Assembly (NCBI RefSeq): GCF_000166295.1
Contig: NC_017506.1
Span: 3,968,001-4,032,000 of the forward strand
Direction: 5' to 3'
From: Marinobacter adhaerens HP15
GTDB lineage: Bacteria; Pseudomonadota; Gammaproteobacteria; Pseudomonadales; Oleiphilaceae
DNA length: 64,000 nt
The position numbers were made by a program, and so were the translations under genes. Shown in pieces: positions 58,762 to 64,000 of this stretch (its first letter is position 1; every line of letters begins with the position of its first letter). The notes beneath the pieces were generated by a model. The model ran no database searches. It was not told the DNA's origin and saw only the letters and a program-made list of their open reading frames with translations.

Positions 58762-59955
58762 TCAGTCGTCGTCGGCGGGCTCCTCGTAACCTCTCCCGGT
58801 TTCGCCGGCTCGCTTGAGGTTGTACATCGTGATGGGCGGGCCAATCAGCTCGAAGAAAACGGTGGAACCGATGATCAGAGGCAGAATAAAGGCAACCTCC
58901 GGCAGCCGGTCTGTGGCCACCAGTGCCAGCCCCATGGCCACGCCGGCCTGGGGCAGAAGGCAGGCACCGTTGCGCAGTTTTACCGCGTGGCTCGAATGGG
59001 CAAGCTGACCACCCATGGCGCCACCGAGTATCCGTCCGGCGATCCGTGCAGTCACGTACGCACCACCAAGCAGGCCCAGCGTGGGCAGCAAGTCCCACTC
59101 AAGGCTGAAGCCGGCAAGAAAAAAGAACGTTGCCAGAAACGGCTCGATGATCCCCTCGATAGAGCGGAAAGGCCGTACGTGGTGGTGGGCGCGGTTTGCA
59201 ACGGTAACGCCCAGAGCCATACAGGTGAGCAGGTAGGACAGTTCCAGCGCCCCGGCTATGCCCGCCGCGAGAAAAACAAAGCCGGCGGATTCCAGCAGCA
59301 TGGGTTCCCCTGGCTTGAGCCGGCCGGTCATCCAGGCCATGGGCAGGCCAAGGAGAACACCGAGAATCATGGCACCCAGCACCTCATAGACACCGAACCC
59401 GATTGACTCGATAACTGCCGACCCATTACCGGAGACCAGTTCCGCGAAAACCAGCAGGATACTGAACAGGATGGCCCCCCAGGCATCGTCGATGGCGACC
59501 ACCTGCGCGACAACGCGAGTCAGTGGCCCCCTGGATCCAGCCTCACGCATCACGTCCAGTGTCGCCGCCGGATCCGTTGCGGTGGCGATGGCAGCCAGTA
59601 ACAGGGACGCTGTCAGATTTCGGGTGACCAGCCAGACAACCACGAAAATGATCAGCGCGGTGACCAGGGTGACCGCGAGGCTCACGATAATCGCTTCCCT
59701 ACCGTCCTTCAGATCGCGCACCGACATCCGCTCGCCCAGCAGAAATCCGACCATGGCGAGGGTGAGCTCGGTGACCAGCGGAAAGTTGTCACTGACTCGA
59801 ACCGGAATGATATCCAGGAGTGAGGGGCCGGCCAGCGCTCCCACAAGCAGAAGCAGGGTTACCCTGGGGACATGGACCCTCTGGCCCAGCGTGTGAGCGC
59901 CAAGTGCGAGGAGCATGATCCCGCCGATCAGAAGAAGGTCGGTGGCGTGATTCAA
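58762..59955 (-). CDS. Cation/proton antiporter (CPA2/KefB-NhaS type)
   Basis: 397 residues with about twelve hydrophobic segments and no attached TrkA domain. The ion site is AIATATDPAATLDVM followed by VAIDDAWGAILF, whose DD pair lies where Na+/H+ exchangers carry their ion-binding aspartates. It probably exchanges Na+ or K+ for protons in the inner membrane. The C-terminal tail is polar and short (PADDD). It follows the YbaK gene by three bases on the same strand. Confidence 0.85.
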   Translation of the reverse strand: MNHATDLLLIGGIMLLALGAHTLGQRVHVPRVTLLLLVGALAGPSLLDIIPVRVSDNFPLVTELTLAMVGFLLGERMSVRDLKDGREAIIVSLAVTLVTALIIFVVVWLVTRNLTASLLLAAIATATDPAATLDVMREAGSRGPLTRVVAQVVAIDDAWGAILFSILLVFAELVSGNGSAVIESIGFGVYEVLGAMILGVLLGLPMAWMTGRLKPGEPMLLESAGFVFLAAGIAGALELSYLLTCMALGVTVANRAHHHVRPFRSIEGIIEPFLATFFFLAGFSLEWDLLPTLGLLGGAYVTARIAGRILGGAMGGQLAHSSHAVKLRNGACLLPQAGVAMGLALVATDRLPEVAFILPLIIGSTVFFELIGPPITMYNLKRAGETGRGYEEPADDD

Positions 59956-59958
59956 GGC

Positions 59959-60429
59959 TTACTCCTGATGGAGTGGGAAAAAACCGCCGTTTACCAGTGC
60001 TGCCAGGTCCCGGGGCGCGAGTTCAATCTCCAGGCCTCGTCGCCCGGCGCTCACGAAAATGGTCTCGAAGCCCAGGGCTGAGTCGTCGATAAAGGTTTTC
60101 AGCTTTTTCTTCTGTCCAAGGGGGCTGACTCCGCCCAGGACATAGCCGGTTGTTCGTTCAACCGCCTGCTTGTCAGCCATAGCGGCTTTTTTACCCTGCG
60201 CCGCCCGGGCAATGAGCTTCATATTGAGCATGGTGTTCACCGGGACAATGGCAACCACCAGCTCCTTGCCGTCGACGGCAACAACCAGTGTTTTGAAGAC
60301 GCGGGCGGGATCCACGCCGGTTTTCTCGGCGGCCTCGGTGCCATAGCTCTCGCTGGCCGGGTCGTGGTCGTACTCATGAATGGTATGGGGTACAGCGGCT
60401 TTGCGCGCAGCGTTGATGCCAGGCGTCAT
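59959..60429 (-). CDS. ybaK: Cys-tRNA(Pro) deacylase YbaK
   Basis: 156 residues of the YbaK/EbsC fold. The block VDPARVFKTLVVAVDGKELVVAIVP contains the functional lysine (Lys46) of this editing family, and TTGYVLGGVSPLGQKKKLKTFID carries the GxxSP-G-x-x motif. It hydrolyses Cys-tRNAPro formed by error of prolyl-tRNA synthetase. The ATG has an AGGAG-type site upstream. It is probably cotranscribed with the antiporter that begins three bases after it. Confidence 0.92.
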   Translation of the reverse strand: MTPGINAARKAAVPHTIHEYDHDPASESYGTEAAEKTGVDPARVFKTLVVAVDGKELVVAIVPVNTMLNMKLIARAAQGKKAAMADKQAVERTTGYVLGGVSPLGQKKKLKTFIDDSALGFETIFVSAGRRGLEIELAPRDLAALVNGGFFPLHQE

Positions 60430-60546
60430 GCTGGGCTCCTGAAAGACGGCAGAAACCGGGAATTAAAGCAGCTAAGCGGCATCACAACAACTGTCTGGCG
60501 TGGAGGCAAAACCCGATTCCCGGGTGGATTTTACCGGGCATGACAT

Positions 60547-60576
60547 TTGACGCTCGACTTAAAGCGCCGTTATGAC
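60547..60576 (+). promoter_or_regulatory. Candidate sigma-70 promoter of the PAS-GGDEF gene
   Basis: TTGACG (60547-60552) and TATGAC (60571-60576) spaced by 18 bases. Transcription would begin near 60583, just before the possible start codons at 60610 and 60622. A longer open frame beginning at 60547 would overlap it. Confidence 0.35.
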
Positions 60577-60621
60577 TATTTTTCGTACATTATAATTATT
60601 CAAACATCGATGGCGGTGTTC

Positions 60622-61839
60622 ATGGAGCCTTCGTCGTCGAAATCTCAGGGAATGAAAAGCTTGAACGAAAACCGCACACCCCTGCGGCGCGCTGGCTGGG
60701 CTGCCGTGGTCTATCTGATCGCCGGCTTTGCCTGGATTGCGTTTTCCGACACTCTCGCGGAAACATGGTTTCCCGATCCGAAAACCCTCTCCGTCATCCA
60801 GACCTGGAAAGGCTCTTTCTTTGTGCTGATAACCGGGGTGATTCTCTTTTCTGTGTTGCTCCGCCAACTCACTAAGGATCGGGCCCTGCTCAACCTCCAG
60901 CACCGACAACGGCAAGCACTCCGTGAGCGCGAGCGTCAGCTCCAGATCCTGATGGACAATCTCCCGGGCATGGCCTATCGCTGCCTGTATGATCCCGACT
61001 GGACAATGAAATTTGTCTCCCAGGGATGCACCAAGCTGACTGGTTATGAGCCCGATGAGTTGGTCAACAACCGGGTCACCAGCTATGCGGCGCTGGTTAG
61101 CGACGCTTCTAATCAGCAACTGTTCGAGCAAGTCAGAGTGGCCCTGGAAAAAGAAGAATCGTTTTCCCTGGAATACGAGGTCACCCGAAAAGACGGCAGT
61201 CGTATCTGGGTCTGGGAGCGGGGACGAGGCGTTCAGGAGGACGATGGCTCGCTCCACCTGGAAGGCATCATTCTGGACATTTCTGACCGCAAAGTGCTGG
61301 AGACAGAGCTTGAGCAAATGGCCACTCGGGATCCCCTGACCGGTCTTCTGAACAGGCGGGAAATGTCCCGGGTGCTGGATGAGGAGCTTCAGAGAGCCCG
61401 ACGTTACCAGCGACCCATGGCGGTACTCTGGGTGGATTTCGACCATTTCAAGGATGTGAATGACACCTACGGCCATGCTGCAGGTGACTCGGTTCTCAGA
61501 GCTATCAGCCGCCTGTTGCTGGGTAGCGTCCGCAGCGTCGATTCCATCGGTCGGTTTGGCGGCGAGGAGTTCGTGATTGTTTTGCCTGAAATGGATCTGG
61601 AGGAGGCCCAGGAAACGGCCGAGCGTTTGCGGCGCAAAGTGGCGGAAGAGCCGCAGCCGTTGGGGAATGGCGAGGCGGTGCCTCTGACCATCAGCGTGGG
61701 CGTTGCGGTCTACCCGGATCACGGGCAGACTGCTTCGACACTCTGTGCCGCCGCCGACAAGGCCATGTATCTGGCAAAGGACAGGGGCCGCAACTGTGTC
61801 GCCATGGCGCACCTGCACGACCAGGTCCATAATCAGTAG
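60622..61839 (+). CDS. Membrane PAS-GGDEF diguanylate cyclase
   Basis: 405 residues from the ATG at 60622; ATGs at 60610 and 60652 are alternatives, none with a strong ribosome site. Two membrane helices (about 22-43 and 63-84) precede a short coil, a PAS domain with PAC (about 105-225; LTGYEPDELVNNRV; VWERGRGVQEDDGSLHLEGIILDISDRK) and a GGDEF domain (about 240-395). The active site is GGEEF at about 313-317, and RSVD five residues before is an inhibitory RxxD site. It should make cyclic di-GMP in response to a signal at the PAS domain. The ligand is unknown. Confidence 0.9.
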   Translation: MEPSSSKSQGMKSLNENRTPLRRAGWAAVVYLIAGFAWIAFSDTLAETWFPDPKTLSVIQTWKGSFFVLITGVILFSVLLRQLTKDRALLNLQHRQRQALRERERQLQILMDNLPGMAYRCLYDPDWTMKFVSQGCTKLTGYEPDELVNNRVTSYAALVSDASNQQLFEQVRVALEKEESFSLEYEVTRKDGSRIWVWERGRGVQEDDGSLHLEGIILDISDRKVLETELEQMATRDPLTGLLNRREMSRVLDEELQRARRYQRPMAVLWVDFDHFKDVNDTYGHAAGDSVLRAISRLLLGSVRSVDSIGRFGGEEFVIVLPEMDLEEAQETAERLRRKVAEEPQPLGNGEAVPLTISVGVAVYPDHGQTASTLCAAADKAMYLAKDRGRNCVAMAHLHDQVHNQ

Positions 61840-61963
61840 TGAGACTCGTGTCCTGGCAGGTGGAGGAGGTGACGTCCGCTCTGCTGCGGCCCGGCCAATG
61901 TGGCCCGGGCCAGTTCTGTTGAACATAGAAAAACAACAATCGTACTGAAAAAGGTTTGAGCCG

Positions 61964-63250
61964 ATGAACCGACTTGCCCGCCGTGCCCTCCATAGCAGCC
62001 AGATTCCCGAGGATCTCGAATCCGTCACCTTTCGGGATGATGCCGGTGAAAATCCGGCAGCTGCCGGTGTCAGTCAGGAAACGGTTGATGCCCTGTGGCG
62101 CAGCGTCCAGAGCCTTTACCGGACCGGCGTGCACCCGGGTATCCAGATTTCCATCCGCCACAAGGGTGAGCAGGTTCTGCACCGGGCGATTGGCCATGCC
62201 AGTGGCAATGGCCCCCATGACCCGCGCGACGCCGCCAAGGTTCCGATGACGACTGATACCCCGATCTGCTACTTCTCCGCCTCCAAGGCGGTGACGGCAC
62301 TGCTTATGCACATGCTGGCGGAACAGGGCCTGGTCAACCTGATGGATCCCGTCTCCTACTACTGCCCGGAGTTCGGGGTTAACGGGAAAAGGACTATCAC
62401 CGTTCACCAGATTCTTTCTCACCGCGGGGGCATTCCTGCCATTCCACGGGAAACGCCGATTGATGTGCTGTGGGATAACGATGAAATCTGGCGTCTGCTC
62501 TGTGCTGCACGACCGGTGGAAGTGGACGGCGCCAAGGTGGCCTATCACGCCATCACCGGCGGTTTTGTCCTGCAGCGGGTATTGGAACGCGTCACGGGCG
62601 ACTCCATTGAAAAATACCTCGACAAGCATTTGCGTCGGCCCATGGGCATGAAATGGTTTACCTATGGCATTGCCCCGGAGCATCTCGATGAGCTGGCCTG
62701 CAATTACGCCACCGGACCCACGCCGCGTTTCCCCGTTTCCTGGGTTGTAAATCGCGCGCTGGGTGGCGATATCCGGACCGTCGAGCGGGTTACCAATGAC
62801 CCGAGGTTCCAGGAAGCGGTGATTCCGGCGGGCAATCTGTGCGGCACCGCCGAGGAAATGGGCCGCTTCTTCCAGATGATGCTGAATGGCGGGCTCTGGA
62901 ACGGCCGTCGTATCTGCAGCGAAATCACCATCCGCCGGGCTATTCAACAGTTCGGTTCGCTTCAGATAGACCGCACCATGATGATACCCATGCGCTTCAG
63001 TGCCGGCATGATGCTGGGTGGCAATCCGGTGGGCCTCTGGGGGCAGAACAGCCGGTTTGCTTTCGGTCACGTCGGTCTGATCAACAAGCTGTGTTGGGCG
63101 GATGCGGCCCGTGATATTTCGGTCAGTCTGCTGAACACCGGAATCCCGATCGTCGGTCATCACCTGCCGGCACTGGCGAAGTTCGTGTATACCGTGGGCA
63201 ATCGTTTTCCACTGATACCCGAGCACCGGCGACCGCTGATCGCCGCCTGA
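61964..63250 (+). CDS. Serine hydrolase, class C beta-lactamase/EstB-like fold
   Basis: 428 residues without a clear signal peptide. The beta-lactamase-type site is S-x-x-K in CYFSASKAVTALLMH; the second-motif tyrosine is likely in VAYHAITGGFVL; an HVG-type third motif is FGHVGLINKLCW. Insertions between motifs make it longer than a beta-lactamase. Proteins of this family are esterases, peptidases or of unknown role; cytoplasmic location fits an esterase better than cell-wall work. It stands alone after the diguanylate cyclase; a GC-rich hairpin (61888-61911) lies between them. Confidence 0.85.
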   Translation: MNRLARRALHSSQIPEDLESVTFRDDAGENPAAAGVSQETVDALWRSVQSLYRTGVHPGIQISIRHKGEQVLHRAIGHASGNGPHDPRDAAKVPMTTDTPICYFSASKAVTALLMHMLAEQGLVNLMDPVSYYCPEFGVNGKRTITVHQILSHRGGIPAIPRETPIDVLWDNDEIWRLLCAARPVEVDGAKVAYHAITGGFVLQRVLERVTGDSIEKYLDKHLRRPMGMKWFTYGIAPEHLDELACNYATGPTPRFPVSWVVNRALGGDIRTVERVTNDPRFQEAVIPAGNLCGTAEEMGRFFQMMLNGGLWNGRRICSEITIRRAIQQFGSLQIDRTMMIPMRFSAGMMLGGNPVGLWGQNSRFAFGHVGLINKLCWADAARDISVSLLNTGIPIVGHHLPALAKFVYTVGNRFPLIPEHRRPLIAA

Positions 63251-63260
63251 GGCAAAGGGT

Positions 63261-63605
63261 TCAGAGCGTCCTGAGCTGGGCTTCGAGTATGCCCAGCACG
63301 GAGGACAGAATGTCCCTGAAATCCGTCAGAGTCTGGGTGCGCTGGATAACGTCTTCCCGGTTTTCATCAAGTCGCTCAAGCTTGGGCACAACCCGGCGTA
63401 TGCCTTCTGTAATTACCTCATAGGGGTAATGGTGGTCCTGGATACTGAGCTTGTTTATCTCGGCCACTTCCTGGCTGAAGATGCTGATAATGTCGTACAG
63501 CATGTCCTTGTGGTGAATGCTGCTGGCTTCCCAGTAGGCATCGTCCAGCAGTTCCAGCAGCGACAGATATTCACGGAGGGTATCCGCCACGGATGTCTGG
63601 GTCAT
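63261..63605 (-). CDS. Unknown small helical protein
   Basis: 114 residues, soluble, with no cysteine and no signal peptide. The sequence is a series of amphipathic helices (LREYLSLLELLDDAYWEASSIHHKD; YDIISIFSQEVAEINKLSI; LTDFRDILSSVLGILEAQL). An AGGAGCT-like ribosome site precedes the ATG at 63605. I do not recognise the family. It is convergent with the serine hydrolase gene, 10 bases away, and divergent from the next gene. Confidence 0.65.
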   Translation of the reverse strand: MTQTSVADTLREYLSLLELLDDAYWEASSIHHKDMLYDIISIFSQEVAEINKLSIQDHHYPYEVITEGIRRVVPKLERLDENREDVIQRTQTLTDFRDILSSVLGILEAQLRTL

Positions 63606-63801
63606 GGGAGCTCCTGTCGGTGGGCAATGTCGTCTCTACAGGGAACTATAGCAGGGGTTCTGTCGTCTGGATGACAGGAGGTCCGGCAGAGCTGAAAATA
63701 AAAATGAAACTCTATTCATTTTAATTGCACTATGTCGGACAGTTGTGCAGACTTGCGTGATGGGAAAAGGATCTATCACGACTCATTGGACGAGAAGCCG
63801 A

Positions 63802-64000
63802 ATGGACAAGCCCACACCCCCCAGTAACCAGCCCGCCTCCCGCGAGGTCAAGCTGGACCATCACGACAGCGTTCGCAATCATGTGCACCAGCAGGTGCGC
63901 TCTGAAGTTGAACGGCTGGAGCGCCGAATAGAAACCCTGCGTCTTGTCAAAGCACCCCACGCGGCCATCATGATCTCCACCTATGAACGCATGATCGACC
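63802..64000 (+). CDS. Unknown protein, N-terminal part (runs off the window)
   Basis: An open frame from the ATG at 63802, with GAGAAG upstream, continues to the edge without a stop (66 codons visible). The first 15 residues are rich in Pro, Ser and Asn; then comes a charged helix with many His, Glu and Arg residues (VHQQVRSEVERLERRIETLRL) that could form a coiled coil. The 196-base gap before it holds no other gene. No family is recognised. Confidence 0.6.
   Translation, partial: MDKPTPPSNQPASREVKLDHHDSVRNHVHQQVRSEVERLERRIETLRLVKAPHAAIMISTYERMID

Noticed and set aside
61888..61911. GC-rich hairpin GGCCCGGCC/GGCCCGGGCC after the PAS-GGDEF gene as a terminator
   Set aside because: It is not followed by a T run, so I did not list it as an intrinsic terminator.

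Overview
The window reads as chromosome of a marine gammaproteobacterium, most like Marinobacter. That placement is inferred from gene order (dprA-tsaC-hemF-aroE; a caa3-type cox cluster; a PA4642-family gene beside the flagellar stator pair; paired DUF2868/DUF3482 genes) and from protein character, not from an rRNA or a database search. It is gene-dense core sequence. I saw no rRNA, tRNA, CRISPR array, transposase, integrase or prophage gene.

Layout. 1-6061 (+): tail of a LysM-family gene, dprA, tsaC, hemF (frameshifted), aroE, a flagellar stator pair and a PA4642-family gene. 6103-11240 (-): hsp20 with a sigma-32-like promoter, a membrane sulfatase/LTA-synthase-like protein, an OpgH-type glucan glucosyltransferase with its N-terminal part in a separate overlapping ORF, and a gamma-carbonic anhydrase. 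11466-17773: prlC, yheV, an antiporter, a DUF1653 gene and a 7TM diguanylate cyclase. 17788-23201 (-): a tight six-gene operon with an unknown protein, a cupredoxin, a GGDEF/EAL sensor, a DUF3034 protein, a haemoglobin lipoprotein and DoxX. 23408-24736 (-): a MATE exporter.

24940-33753: a complete cytochrome c oxidase and haem A cluster (coxB, ctaD, ctaG, coxC, DUF2909, SURF1, a SCO-like protein, ctaA, cyoE, SCO1), with ctaA frameshifted. 33776-45691: hrpB, an eIF-2B-like gene, an ATP-grasp gene, yjfB, an ornithine/lysine decarboxylase preceded by a possible attenuator, an orphan ectC with an MFS gene, the DUF3482/DUF2868 pair (DUF3482 frameshifted), DUF6164 and a lipoprotein hydrolase.

46046-56003 looks like one pathway for external 3-hydroxybutyrate (3HB) oligomers: a lipoprotein oligomer hydrolase, a sigma-54 activator, a TRAP transporter, 3HB dehydrogenase and acetoacetyl-CoA synthetase. 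Both transcription units carry a -24/-12 promoter and two copies of a TGTCC-N8-GGACA motif. The rest holds monomeric icd with a strong terminator, a cation/proton antiporter, ybaK, a second diguanylate cyclase, a serine hydrolase and two unknown genes.

Two families of intergenic inverted repeats (three copies each) keep a constant core while their self-complementary arms differ between copies. Three genes carry single-base frameshifts at or beside short base runs; these may be sequence errors.
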